The notes under the pieces: generated by a model
The model's input: only the letters and a program-made list of their open reading frames with translations
Told to the model about the DNA's origin: nothing
Database searches by the model: none
Origin: Labilithrix sp.
GTDB lineage: Bacteria > Myxococcota_A > Polyangia > Polyangiales > Polyangiaceae
Direction: 5' to 3'
Assembly (NCBI GenBank): GCA_019637195.1
Contig: JAHBWA010000053.1
Coordinates: 1-54,688 of the forward strand
DNA length: 54,688 nucleotides
Position numbers and translations under genes: made by a program
In this document: in pieces, positions 24,488-33,628 of the stretch
How the letters are laid out: every line of letters starts with the position of its first letter
How positions within the stretch are numbered: position 1 is the first letter of the stretch

Positions 24488-25372
24488 TTGCGTAGCACCC
24501 TCCTTCACTTCTCGCGGGTCCTCTCCCCGCTCATGGTCGCCGGCGCCCTCACGCTCGGCGCGTGCGGGAACAGCTCCGAGAGCGCGCGAGCGCTCGCCAC
24601 CGGCGACTCCCCCGCGGAGGGGAGCTCCCCCGGCGGCGGGAACACCACGGTCAACCCGAGCGACGGCGGCTCCGGGGACAAGGGCGCGCACCGCGGCCTG
24701 TGCGGCGTCGTCACGGGCACCTGCTCGCCGGACGAGGACGGCACGTACACGCGCGCGGACGGCGCGCTCGCCTGCGCGCCCCCCCCGGGCGGGGGAACCG
24801 ACGACGACGACGCCCTGGGCTGCCGGATCGCGAAGGTGGACGGAGCGGTCGTGCCGAAGTGCGACGACGCCGATCCGCGCGGGGTCGACGGCGTGTCGTG
24901 CTCGAAGGGGGCGGACTGCGCCCCCGGCTTCGACTGCGTCGAGGGCGAGAAGGGCGCCGTCTGCCGGCGCTACTGCTGCGCCGGGTCGTGCGCGAGCCAG
25001 TACTCGCAGAACGGCGGCCCGACGTTCTGCGACATCGGCAAGCTGGTCGATCCGAGCCTCGCGCAGCACATCGCGCCGGTCTGCATGCCGATCAAGACGT
25101 GCAAGCTCCTCCGCGAGGACGAGTGCGGGGACAAGGAGACCTGCGCGGTCGTCAACGACAAGGGCGACACCGGCTGCGTGCCCACCGGCAACGCCAAGGC
25201 GGGCGAGCTCTGCAACGAGGACCACTGCGACCGCGGCCTGACGTGCCTCGGTAGCCCGGGGGATCGGCGCTGCTACAAGCTGTGCCGTGTCGAGGGCATG
25301 GACTGCGCCCCGACGCAGACCTGCACGACCGGGTCGGTCTTCCAGGACACGACGTTCGGCGTCTGCAAGTAG
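24488..25372 (+). CDS. Cysteine-rich lipoprotein, unrecognised
   Basis: 294 residues when begun at the TTG at 24488, which gives a 25-residue lipoprotein signal (RSTLLHFSRVLSPLMVAGAL, then TLGAC). The frame is open from a GTG at 24353, but that would put the lipobox Cys near residue 71, too far for a signal peptide. After a Gly/Ser/Asp linker (to about 65) the domain contains about 24 cysteines in loosely repeating units (CSKGADCAPGFDCVEGEKG, CGDKETCAVVNDKGDTGC, CDRGLTCLGSPGDRRCYKLC). These resemble the disulfide-rich repeats common on myxobacterial surface proteins. It is the last gene of the secreted-protein block on this strand. Confidence 0.7.
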   Translation: MRSTLLHFSRVLSPLMVAGALTLGACGNSSESARALATGDSPAEGSSPGGGNTTVNPSDGGSGDKGAHRGLCGVVTGTCSPDEDGTYTRADGALACAPPPGGGTDDDDALGCRIAKVDGAVVPKCDDADPRGVDGVSCSKGADCAPGFDCVEGEKGAVCRRYCCAGSCASQYSQNGGPTFCDIGKLVDPSLAQHIAPVCMPIKTCKLLREDECGDKETCAVVNDKGDTGCVPTGNAKAGELCNEDHCDRGLTCLGSPGDRRCYKLCRVEGMDCAPTQTCTTGSVFQDTTFGVCK

Positions 25373-25509
25373 ACGGCGGCCTCGCGCGCCGCCTCGCTCG
25401 ATCGCTGGCGCAGGGCCGGCGCGGATCGGCCCGGGCCAGTCACCACGCGCGGCAACCGCGCGGGATCGCGCGGTCGGCGAAAGGCACGACGGTTGCCGTA
25501 CACCGCTCC

Positions 25510-26205
25510 GTGGAAGAACCGGACGTCACGGCTCGATCGATCGACGAGCTCCTCGCGATGGTGCTCCGAGCGCCGGAGCCGCGGCGCGATCTCCTCGAGC
25601 GCGCGGGAGGCCTCGAACGACTCGCGTGCGCAGGCGCGTTCGAGATCGCGGCGCACCTCGAGGGCAGAGACCTCGACGCGCTGGATCGACGGCGCGCCGC
25701 CAGGCCGGGTCGCGCGGCGCTGGCCAGAGCTCGCTCGCTCGCCGCGGCCTTCGAGCTCGGTCGGCGCCTCGAGCGCGCGCGCGCACGCCCCCCGGAGAAG
25801 CTCATGTCGGCGGACGCCGTCGCCGCGTGGGCCCAGCCGCGGATCGGCGCGCTCGCCCACGAGGAGCTCTGGATGCTCGCGCTCGACGGGCGCGGCCACC
25901 TCCGCGCGTCGCGCTGCGTGGCCCTGGGCGGGCTGCACGGCGCCGCCGTCCGCGCGGCCGATCCGATCCGCGCGGCCCTCCGCGCCGACGCGAGCGCGTT
26001 CGTGCTCGTCCACAACCACCCGAGCGGCGATCCGACGCCGAGCCGGGAAGACGCCGTCCTCACGGCCGACGTCGCCGCCGCCGCGCAAGTCGCGGGCGTG
26101 CCTTTGCTCGACCACGTCGTCGTCGCGCGCGGCGGCTTCGCGTGCGTCCCGATGCTCGCGCCCGAGCCGCCGCGCGCGCGAGACGGCGCATCACCGCAGG
26201 CGTAG
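25510..26205 (+). CDS. RadC-like JAB/MPN domain protein
   Basis: 231 residues from the GTG at 25510 (VEEPDVTARSIDELLAM). The frame continues upstream to 25282 but overlaps the previous gene, and its codons look non-coding. The N-terminal third is helical (SIDELLAMVLRAPEPRRDLL, then GGLERLA), as in RadC. The C-terminal JAB domain is complete: the metal-binding Glu in AHEELWMLAL, then HNHPSGDPTPSREDAVLT (JAMM motif HxH...S...D), and PLLDHVVVARGG. RadC proteins have an uncertain role, historically tied to DNA repair and found near mobile loci. It sits just upstream of a toxin-antitoxin pair. Confidence 0.88.
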   Translation: MEEPDVTARSIDELLAMVLRAPEPRRDLLERAGGLERLACAGAFEIAAHLEGRDLDALDRRRAARPGRAALARARSLAAAFELGRRLERARARPPEKLMSADAVAAWAQPRIGALAHEELWMLALDGRGHLRASRCVALGGLHGAAVRAADPIRAALRADASAFVLVHNHPSGDPTPSREDAVLTADVAAAAQVAGVPLLDHVVVARGGFACVPMLAPEPPRARDGASPQA

Positions 26206-26241
26206 CCCCCCGTGGCCTCGGCCGCGGCCCGAGGATGGTGT

Positions 26242-26252
26242 GCTAACATGTT
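26242..26252 (+). promoter_or_regulatory. Extended -10 and AACATGTT palindrome at the antitoxin start
   Basis: TGCTAACAT (26241-26249) looks like an extended -10, and the overlapping AACATGTT (26245-26252) is a perfect 8-bp palindrome. It ends a few bases before the antitoxin ATG at 26257. RHH antitoxins commonly bind short palindromes at their own promoters, so autoregulation is a fair inference. Confidence 0.45.
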
Positions 26253-26256
26253 CAGC

Positions 26257-26553
26257 ATGAAGAAGAAGCGACGCGCGGGAGCGACGGAGACGTTCTCGGT
26301 GTCGGTGGACCGGAAGACCAAGGCCATCCTGAAGGCGCGCGCGAACCGGCTCTACGGCGGCAACATGTCCCGCTTGATCACCGAGCTCGGACGCGAGGCC
26401 GAGAAGCGGGACGCCTTCGAGCGTCTGCGCGAGTGGACCGGCGGCTCGGTGCTCTCCGACGCGGCCGCGGAGCAGATCGACCGGGAGCTCGCCGAGGGCT
26501 GGAGGTTGGCCCGAAAGCACGCGAAGAAGTCCGGCCCGAAGAGCGCCGCGTGA
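26257..26553 (+). CDS. Ribbon-helix-helix type antitoxin
   Basis: 98 residues (MKKKRRAGATETFSVSVDRK). An ATG at 26248 in frame adds MFS and has GAGG upstream, so the start is between the two. ETFSVSVDRKTKAILKARAN forms the beta strand and first helix of an RHH fold, and YGGNMSRLITELGREAEKR the second helix. The C-terminal part, basic and acidic, would wrap the toxin (FERLREWTGGSVLSDAAAEQ, then IDRELAEGWRLARKH). It overlaps the PIN-domain gene by 4 bp (GTGA), the usual antitoxin-first order. Confidence 0.8.
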   Translation: MKKKRRAGATETFSVSVDRKTKAILKARANRLYGGNMSRLITELGREAEKRDAFERLREWTGGSVLSDAAAEQIDRELAEGWRLARKHAKKSGPKSAA

Positions 26554-26936
26554 AGCAAGGCGTGACCTTCGACACCGGGGTGCTCATCGCCATCGAGCGG
26601 AGGAAGCTGCGCGCGCTGCAGATCCACGAGCGCCTGGGTCAACTCGGGGTGTCGATCAACGTGCCGTGGGCGGTCGTCGCAGAGTGGTGGCGAGGGCGCA
26701 CCGACGTTCGCGACACCATCCTGCAGACGGTGGACGTCGAGCTCCCGACGGTCGCGCTGGCGAAGCTCGCCGGCGCTGCGCTCGCCGCGACGTCGCGCGT
26801 GAAGGCCGCGACGACGATCGACGCCATCGTCATGGCGTCGGCGGCGCTGCGTGGCGACGTCGTCTACACCACGGACGTGGACGATCTCGAACGACTGCGC
26901 GCCTTCTTCCCGTCGGTCCGCGTCCTCGCGGCGTGA
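26550..26936 (+). CDS. PIN-domain toxin (VapC-like ribonuclease)
   Basis: 128 residues from a GTG that overlaps the antitoxin stop; the longer frame from 26433 just re-reads antitoxin sequence. Four PIN acidic residues are in place: Asp8 in TFDTGVLIAIER, Glu45 in VPWAVVAEWWRG, Asp91 in TTIDAIVMASA and Asp109 in VVYTTDVDDLERL. These coordinate the metal in VapC-type RNases, so activity looks intact. With the RHH partner this forms a type II toxin-antitoxin module. The family's targets are usually tRNA or rRNA; this one's target is unknown. Confidence 0.87.
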   Translation: MKQGVTFDTGVLIAIERRKLRALQIHERLGQLGVSINVPWAVVAEWWRGRTDVRDTILQTVDVELPTVALAKLAGAALAATSRVKAATTIDAIVMASAALRGDVVYTTDVDDLERLRAFFPSVRVLAA

Positions 26937-27054
26937 CGGGCTCCGCGACGGTGCCGCTACGCGTCAAAGAGGGCGGGCGCGTTCGGGGAAACCGGCGCGC
27001 GGATTGACGAGCAACGTCGCGGGGATCGCTTCGATTGCTGTAGCGTGATCGGCG

Positions 27055-29067
27055 GTGTCCACCTGGCGAAAGCTGGCGGTCGTCGTGCTCGCGGGCGCCC
27101 TCGGCGCGTGCGCGCACACGCGCGCCGAGAAGCTGCCGGGCGAGACGGACCTGAAGGTCGCGCGCGTCAGCATCGTGAACGAGCGCGGAGAGGCCGACGA
27201 GGACTTCGCGCCGCTCCTGCCTCGCCTCGGCTCGCGCCCCGGCAACGCGCTCTACACGGACCGCTACTACAACCCCGTGCGCGTCGCCGAGGACCGCCGG
27301 CGCGTCCTCACGTTCCTCCAGTCGCGCGGCTACTTCGAGGCGCGGGTGGACGAGCCCGCGGTGATCGTCGACGAGGCGAACGGCAAGGTCGCGGTCACGT
27401 TCACGTACGTGAAGGGACCGCGCTACGCGCTCGCCAGCGTCGATCTCCGCGGCGCTCCCCCGGGGACCGAGCGGCTCCTCGACGCTCGGGTGACCGCGCG
27501 CCCCGGCGGGCCCTACGAGCTCGAGGAGATCCGCGTCGCGCGCTACGACATGGCGCAGGACCTGCAGCGCGAGGGCTACGGCCACGCGCGCGTGTACGTC
27601 CGCAGCTACCTCGACCGGACGGCGCGGACGGTGAGCGTCGTCTACTTCGCGGATCCCGGTCCACGTACGAAGGTCGGCCGGATCGAGGTCGAGGGCGCGC
27701 GCAAGGTCGACGTCGACGACATCCGCGCGCGCCTCGGCCTCGCGCCCGGCGATCCCTACTCGCTCTCCGCCAAGGAGAAGGCCGAGCTCGATCTCTACGA
27801 CACCGGCGCGTTCGCGCAGGTCGTGCTGAACACGAGCGCCGACGTCGAGACGTACCTCGGCGACGTCCCCGACTCCGGCGGCGTCATCCCCGACGAGCGC
27901 GTGGCCGACGACGGCACCCTCCGACCCCGCGACCTGCCCGCGACGATCGACGTCGTCGTCCACGTGGACGAGGCGCCGCGCGCGCACGTGCGCCTGCGCG
28001 GGACGGTCGAGGCCGACCCTACGCGCGGCGACGCGACCGCCGGCGCCGAGCTCCAGCTGCGCAACGTGTTCGGATCGCAGCACCACCTCACGCTGCGGGG
28101 TCGCGTCGGCTACGGCGTCCTCTTCGGCGAGGACATCGCGCCGCCCGGCGGGCTCTACGGCGACGCCCTCGTGCGCTACACGCGACCGTCGCTCTTCGGA
28201 CGGATCGTCGACGGCCGCATGACCGCGCGCTTCCGCGACGTGCTCTATCCCGGCTTCCATTTTCGCGAGCTCTTCGCCGGTCCCGGCGTGAGATCGACGC
28301 TCGCGCGCGATCTCTTCGTCGAGGGCGACGTCGGCTTCCGCTTCGGGCAACAGGTCGATCTCGGCACCTTCGACGACGCGACCCGCGCGCGCTTCGTGCT
28401 GCCGGACACCGACGTCTACGTGGGCTCCGAGGTCTCCGGCGCGCTCGTGTGGGACGCGCGCAACGATCCCGTCGAGCCGATGCGCGGTCACCTCCTCGCG
28501 CTCCGCGCGGCGGCGAGCCCAGGCGGCGCCCTCGGCTCGCAGCGCTACGTGCTCGCCGCGCCCGAGGCCCGCGGCTTCTTGCCCCTCTCCTCGAGCTTCT
28601 CGCTCGGCGTGCGCGCCTCCGGCGGGTGGGTCTTCGGGTGGGACGCGTCGGGCGTACCGCTCGGCCCTCGTCTGTTCGGCGGCGGCTCGTTCGGCAACCG
28701 CGGCTACGGGCGCGACCGCATGTCGCCGATCGCGCCCGCGGACTGCGCGCCGGCGGCGAACGTGGGCGAGCCGCCGGTGTGCCGGGGCGCGCTCGTCGGC
28801 GGGCTCAGCGTCCTCGAGACCTCGCTCGAGCTCCGCTTCCTGCCGCCGCTCAAGCAAGCGGGCTTCGTCGTCTTCGTCGACGCCGGAAACACCGGCACCC
28901 GCGCGAACCCCCTCGAAAGCGGCGTCTCCATCGCCACCGGGATCGGTCCGCGCCTGCGGCTCTGGTACGTTCCATTGTCGGTCGACCTCGCGCACCAGTT
29001 CGTGCGCGACGGCGCGCTGGGCAACCACCGCTTCCTCGTGTTCGCCCGCATCGGTGAGGCCTTCTGA
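27055..29067 (+). CDS. Omp85-family outer-membrane assembly protein (TamA-like) with a lipobox
   Basis: 670 residues from a GTG. The N-terminus MSTWRKLAVVVLAGALGAC has a lipobox-like LGAC (Cys at 19), so the protein may be lipid-anchored as well as barrel-inserted. Residues about 35-330 hold POTRA-like repeats (RVLTFLQSRGYFEARVDEPA, ARYDMAQDLQREGYGHARVY, VGRIEVEGARKVDVDDIRAR). Residues about 345-670 form the barrel: strands such as VYVGSEVSGALVWDARNDPV, then SLELRFLPPL, and FGGGSFGNRGYGRD, the conserved loop-6 RGY-type motif. The TamB-like gene starts 1 nt after its stop, so the two are surely coupled and probably form one envelope-assembly machine. Confidence 0.88.
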   Translation: MSTWRKLAVVVLAGALGACAHTRAEKLPGETDLKVARVSIVNERGEADEDFAPLLPRLGSRPGNALYTDRYYNPVRVAEDRRRVLTFLQSRGYFEARVDEPAVIVDEANGKVAVTFTYVKGPRYALASVDLRGAPPGTERLLDARVTARPGGPYELEEIRVARYDMAQDLQREGYGHARVYVRSYLDRTARTVSVVYFADPGPRTKVGRIEVEGARKVDVDDIRARLGLAPGDPYSLSAKEKAELDLYDTGAFAQVVLNTSADVETYLGDVPDSGGVIPDERVADDGTLRPRDLPATIDVVVHVDEAPRAHVRLRGTVEADPTRGDATAGAELQLRNVFGSQHHLTLRGRVGYGVLFGEDIAPPGGLYGDALVRYTRPSLFGRIVDGRMTARFRDVLYPGFHFRELFAGPGVRSTLARDLFVEGDVGFRFGQQVDLGTFDDATRARFVLPDTDVYVGSEVSGALVWDARNDPVEPMRGHLLALRAAASPGGALGSQRYVLAAPEARGFLPLSSSFSLGVRASGGWVFGWDASGVPLGPRLFGGGSFGNRGYGRDRMSPIAPADCAPAANVGEPPVCRGALVGGLSVLETSLELRFLPPLKQAGFVVFVDAGNTGTRANPLESGVSIATGIGPRLRLWYVPLSVDLAHQFVRDGALGNHRFLVFARIGEAF

Positions 29068-29068
29068 G

Positions 29069-32000
29069 ATGAGCGACGCCGCACGCGAGCCCGACGAGAA
29101 GGACGACGCGCCCGCGGAGAAGGCGCGGCCCAAGCGCACGCTCGGCCGGCGCGTCCTCCGCGCGCTCGGCGCCGTCCTCGCCACGGTGCTGCTCGCGCTG
29201 GTCGTCGTCGTCGGGTACCTGCACACGGACGCGGGAGGCGAGCTCTTGCGCGCGCGCCTCGAGGCGCGCCTGAACGAGCGGGTCACCACCGCGGTCACGA
29301 TCGGAGCGCTGCGCTTCTCGCTCTTCTCCGGCCTCACCCTCGAGCGCATCGCCGTGCGCGACCGCGACGATCAGCCCGCCGTCACGATCGAGCGCGCGTT
29401 CGTCCTGCCGCGCCTCGGGGAGATCCTTCGCGGGACGATCGCGCTCGACGACGTGAAGGTGACGGGCGTCCGCGTCGACGTGCGCGGCCGCCCCGACGGG
29501 ACGACCAACCTGACGGGGCTCGCCAAGCCGTCTCCGCCGCGCGCCGCGAAGGAAGACGCGGCGCCGTCCGACAAGCGCGTGGTCGTGCGCGCGCTCGCGA
29601 TCCGCGACGTCGAGCTGCACCTCGCGAAGCCCGACGGGCTCGACGTCGCGATCGAGCGCGCGGCGCTCACGGCGGACGCGGTCGACGCGCGTCCCGGGCA
29701 GAGCACGGTCGGCGGCAGCCTCGGGCTGAGGGTCGGGCGCGTCGCCGTGCGACGCCCGGACCTCGCGCTCGTGATGACGGACCTCGCGACCGACGCCCGC
29801 GCCGCGCTGGTCGACGGCGTGGGGAGGCTCGAGCTCGGCCCCACCGGCGCCGCCATCGACGTCACGCGCGAAGGCGCAGGCGCGCCCGTCACCACGAAGC
29901 TCGCGCTCCCGCGCGTGACCGTCGACCTCACGAAGGAGCGCCTCGCCGTCGCGCTCGAGTCGCTCGAGCTGGCCGCGCTCGCGCTCGCGAGCGCCAAAGT
30001 GGAGGTCGCGCGCGAGGACGAGGGGCGCGCTCGCCGCGTCACCTCCGCCAACCTGACCAAGCTGGTCGTGCGCGCCGAAGACGTGGCGAAGCTCGCGGGC
30101 AAGCCCGTGCTCGCGAGCGACCTCACGATCGACGTCGACGCCTCCGGCCCGCCCGAGGCCTTCACGCCGTCGCTGCGCGTGGCGTCGGCCGGCGGCGAGG
30201 TCACGCTCCGCGCGACGCTCGACACGCGCGAGGACGAGGTGCTCCGCTACGACGCGACGCTGACGACGACGGCGCTCGACGTCTCGCGCATCGCGGCGCG
30301 CGCGCCCGCGCCGCTCACGATCGGCTCCGCGACGGCGACCGCGAAGGGAGAGCGGCGCGGCGCCTCTCCTCCTCGCCTCACCGCCACGCTCGCGGTCCGG
30401 GACGTCGTCGTCCGCGACGTCGTCGCCCGGGCGGTCGACGCGCGCGTCCGCGTCGAAGACGGCACCGTGACGATCGAGTCGCTCGACGTCGACGCGCTCG
30501 GACAACGCCTCTCCGCGACCGGGACCTACCGCCCCGAGGACAAGGCGGTGGACGTCCGGCTCCGCGTCGACGCGCGCGTCCGCGAGCTCCTCGCCGAGCT
30601 CCGGCGCGCCGGCGTGCTCACGACGCCGCCGTCCCCGCTCGCCTCTGCGCTCACGCTCTCGAAGCCGGCGACGATCCACGTCTTCGGGCGCGCCGACGGC
30701 GAGCTGGTCGTGCACGTGACCGACCTCGACGCGCGCGTGGCCGGCGGCTCCGCGCGCGCGGGCGTGACCGCGCGGCTCAAGCGCGGCGACACGTCGAAGG
30801 GCGAGAAGGCCGTCGCGCTCGAGGACATCGAGGCCGACGTCGATCTCGGCGGGGTGTCGCTCGCGGAGATCGGGCGCCTCCGGGGCAAGCCGCTGCCGGT
30901 GAGCGGGCGCGCGACCGGGCGTGTGCGCGTGCGCGGGAGCGCGGAGAAGCCGCTGGGCGACGTCGATCTGACCGTCGAGCTCGTGGCGCCGGAGGCCCCG
31001 TCCGAGCGCGTCGCGACCCTGCGCTTGAAGGGCGCCGCCACGGAGACGCGGCTCGACGCGCACGCGACGCTGACGGACGCGTCCGGCGCCAGGCTCGCGG
31101 AGGCGGACGTCGAGGGCGCGCGCCGGGGTCGCGGCGTCGGCGCGCCGCTCGCGGTGACGCTCGACGTCCCTCCGCGCTCGCTCGGCGAGCTCGGAAAGCT
31201 CCTCCGCCCCGAGGTCCGCGAGAAGCTCCCAGCCGACGTCGTGGTCGGGCTGACCGCCAAGGTCACGGGCGGATCGGGGCGCACGGTCGTCGAGGCCGAC
31301 GCGCGCGCCGAGCTCGCGCCGGGCCGCGCGCCGGTCACGCTCCGCGCGCGCGCCGACGTCGCCGGCGGCGTCGACAGGATCGCGACCGCTCCCGCGACGT
31401 GGGCGCTCGACGTCGACGTGCCGGAGACGCCGCTCTCCGACCTCCCCTTGCCTCCCGAGCGGATCGCGGGCCTCCGCGGAGCGGTCGCCGTGGCCCTGCG
31501 CGCGCGAGGCACGCGCGCCGACGTCACGGGAGACGTGAAGGTCTCGGCGCGGGGCGTCGCCCGAGGCGCGAGCCCGCCGATCGACGCCGACGTCGCCGTC
31601 GCGCTGACGGACGACGCGGCCACGGCGGAGGTGAGCGCCGCGGCCGCCGGCGTCGACGTCCTCGACGGCACGCTGCGCGCAGCGCTCGGCGGGCGCGGGC
31701 TCCTCACGGCGGCGCAGCGCCGCCAGCTCGCCACCGTCGATCCCGCGCTCGAGGGCGAGCTCCGCGTGCCCGAGCACGCGACCGCGGAGTGGGCGCGGCT
31801 CGTCCCCGACGCCGGCAAGCTCCCCGGGCGCGCGGGCGGCCGCCTCACGGTCTCCGGCAAGGCGCGCGACCCCGAGCTCGCGCTCCACGTCGGCTACGCC
31901 GGATACCATACGCTGAGCGGCGACGAGGGCTCGCTCTCGGTCGACGCGCGCGGCCGACGCGAGCGCGCCACGGTGCGCGTCGCCGTGAACGATCGCGTGA

Positions 32001-33520
32001 CGCTCGACGCCGAGCTCTCCCCGCGCGAGCTGCTCGATGCGCGGCGCGACGGCGCCGGCGAAGCGCGCGTCCACGCGGCGCTCGAGGCGGACGCCGTCCC
32101 GCTGGCCGCGCTCCTCCCGGACAGCGAGGCCCTCCGCGCCAGCCGACCCGAGGGCGTGCTCGACGCGCACCTCACCGCCGACGCGTCGCTCGTCTTCCGC
32201 GGCGAGACGCGCGAGCTCGGGACGCTCGCGCTCCGCGGACCGCTCACCGTCAAGGACGGCGCGTTCGTCTTGCCGTCGACCTGGCGGCGCATCCATCACG
32301 TCGGCGTCGCGATCGAGGGAGACGGTGAGCGCCTCGCCATCCGGCGCATCGAGGCCAAGGAGTCCGATCGCGACGAGCCGGATCGCCACGTGCGCATCGA
32401 CGGCTCGTACGCCGTGCGCGAGCGCGCGCTGGCGCTCCACGCGGCGACCCACCGGGTGCTCGTGTCGGGCGGAAGCTTCGGGATGCTCGACGCGCCGAGG
32501 GCCGCCTTGACCGCCGAGGTCGACGTCAGCGCGAACCTCGCCGGGCCCGTCAAGCGCGTCGAGGTGGACGTGCGCGCGCTCGATCTCGAGAGCGGCGACC
32601 GCCAGCCCCGCGCGACGCAGCAGGAGGTCCTGCACCTGGGCGACGTGATCGAGGTCGGCTCGGGAGTGGCCGTCGGCGAGCTCCCCGTCCCCGAGCGCGC
32701 GGCCCCCACCGCCACGCCCGCCACGCCCCTCCGGCCCGAGGACAAGACGCTCGCGATCGTCGTCCGGCTCCCCAACGGCGTCCACGTGAAGCAGCGGCCG
32801 CTCGAGGTCTACGCGAAGGGCGAGGTGCACATCGACCGCTACGGCGACCGCCGCGTGCTCTCGGGCGCGCTGCAGGCGACCGGGGGATCGCTGCTCGTCG
32901 GCGGGCGCCTCCACCCGCTCGAGCACGGCGAGGTCCGCATGACCGACGACGGACCGCGGCTCGATCTGCACTTCCGGCGTACGCCGCACCCCGCCGCGCT
33001 CCGCGACATGGCGACCGCCGACGGGACGGACGTGCTGGTGCACATGGTCGGCCCCATGGCGAAGCCGACGCTCTCGTTCTCCGGGAAGTCCGACGGCCTG
33101 TTCGAGACGCTCGCGCTCGAGAACATCGGCCGCGTCCGCGTGCTCTCGACGCCGGACCGCCCCGCCGCGCAGACCCCGCAGCTGCCGCTCGTCCCGCAGA
33201 TCCGTCAGACCGCGTTCATGAGCGCGAACCTCCCACACCTCGCGTTCCTCGATCGCGCGAACGTCTACGCGGACCCGAACGCCGGGCGCTTCGCCTACGG
33301 CCGCTTCGAGGACCTCGAGGCCGAGCGCTACTCGAAGGACGGCACCCGGCGGATCCGGACCACCGTGCGCTCGCGCGTCGTCGGACAGAGCGACGCCGAG
33401 GTCGAGGGCAGCCTGCTCTTCCGCAACGACGCGCGCGTCGTCTCGGGGATCGGCCTGCTCGGCGGCACGCGCGTGGGCGGCGGGCCGACGATCTTCCTCG
33501 AGTGGTCGAGCGCCGACTGA
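29069..33520 (+). CDS. TamB-like inner-membrane translocation/assembly protein (AsmA superfamily)
   Basis: 1483 residues from the ATG at 29069 (the frame opens at 29054, inside tamA). One N-terminal transmembrane helix (LGAVLATVLLALVVVVGYL) precedes a very long run of repeating beta strands. The usual AsmA-like start follows it (RLEARLNERVTTAVTIGALR, then FSLFSGLTLERIAVRD). The C-terminal 250 residues match the TamB domain in pattern: VEVDVRALDLESGD, EVHIDRYGDRRVLSGALQAT, GGRLHPLEHGEVRMTDDGPR, ending in a Gly-rich FLEWSSAD strand. TamB forms a periplasm-spanning hydrophobic groove for lipids or barrels, and here it pairs with the TamA-like gene upstream. Confidence 0.88.
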   Translation: MSDAAREPDEKDDAPAEKARPKRTLGRRVLRALGAVLATVLLALVVVVGYLHTDAGGELLRARLEARLNERVTTAVTIGALRFSLFSGLTLERIAVRDRDDQPAVTIERAFVLPRLGEILRGTIALDDVKVTGVRVDVRGRPDGTTNLTGLAKPSPPRAAKEDAAPSDKRVVVRALAIRDVELHLAKPDGLDVAIERAALTADAVDARPGQSTVGGSLGLRVGRVAVRRPDLALVMTDLATDARAALVDGVGRLELGPTGAAIDVTREGAGAPVTTKLALPRVTVDLTKERLAVALESLELAALALASAKVEVAREDEGRARRVTSANLTKLVVRAEDVAKLAGKPVLASDLTIDVDASGPPEAFTPSLRVASAGGEVTLRATLDTREDEVLRYDATLTTTALDVSRIAARAPAPLTIGSATATAKGERRGASPPRLTATLAVRDVVVRDVVARAVDARVRVEDGTVTIESLDVDALGQRLSATGTYRPEDKAVDVRLRVDARVRELLAELRRAGVLTTPPSPLASALTLSKPATIHVFGRADGELVVHVTDLDARVAGGSARAGVTARLKRGDTSKGEKAVALEDIEADVDLGGVSLAEIGRLRGKPLPVSGRATGRVRVRGSAEKPLGDVDLTVELVAPEAPSERVATLRLKGAATETRLDAHATLTDASGARLAEADVEGARRGRGVGAPLAVTLDVPPRSLGELGKLLRPEVREKLPADVVVGLTAKVTGGSGRTVVEADARAELAPGRAPVTLRARADVAGGVDRIATAPATWALDVDVPETPLSDLPLPPERIAGLRGAVAVALRARGTRADVTGDVKVSARGVARGASPPIDADVAVALTDDAATAEVSAAAAGVDVLDGTLRAALGGRGLLTAAQRRQLATVDPALEGELRVPEHATAEWARLVPDAGKLPGRAGGRLTVSGKARDPELALHVGYAGYHTLSGDEGSLSVDARGRRERATVRVAVNDRVTLDAELSPRELLDARRDGAGEARVHAALEADAVPLAALLPDSEALRASRPEGVLDAHLTADASLVFRGETRELGTLALRGPLTVKDGAFVLPSTWRRIHHVGVAIEGDGERLAIRRIEAKESDRDEPDRHVRIDGSYAVRERALALHAATHRVLVSGGSFGMLDAPRAALTAEVDVSANLAGPVKRVEVDVRALDLESGDRQPRATQQEVLHLGDVIEVGSGVAVGELPVPERAAPTATPATPLRPEDKTLAIVVRLPNGVHVKQRPLEVYAKGEVHIDRYGDRRVLSGALQATGGSLLVGGRLHPLEHGEVRMTDDGPRLDLHFRRTPHPAALRDMATADGTDVLVHMVGPMAKPTLSFSGKSDGLFETLALENIGRVRVLSTPDRPAAQTPQLPLVPQIRQTAFMSANLPHLAFLDRANVYADPNAGRFAYGRFEDLEAERYSKDGTRRIRTTVRSRVVGQSDAEVEGSLLFRNDARVVSGIGLLGGTRVGGGPTIFLEWSSAD

Positions 33521-33628
33521 CACGCTCCGACCTGGGCCGCTCGGGTCGCAGCGGAGGGGCCCACGCGCGACGAAATATTCGGGACGGATGTCGTCGTCGC
33601 TCCGGAATCTCGTCCGGAGGCTTCTTCG

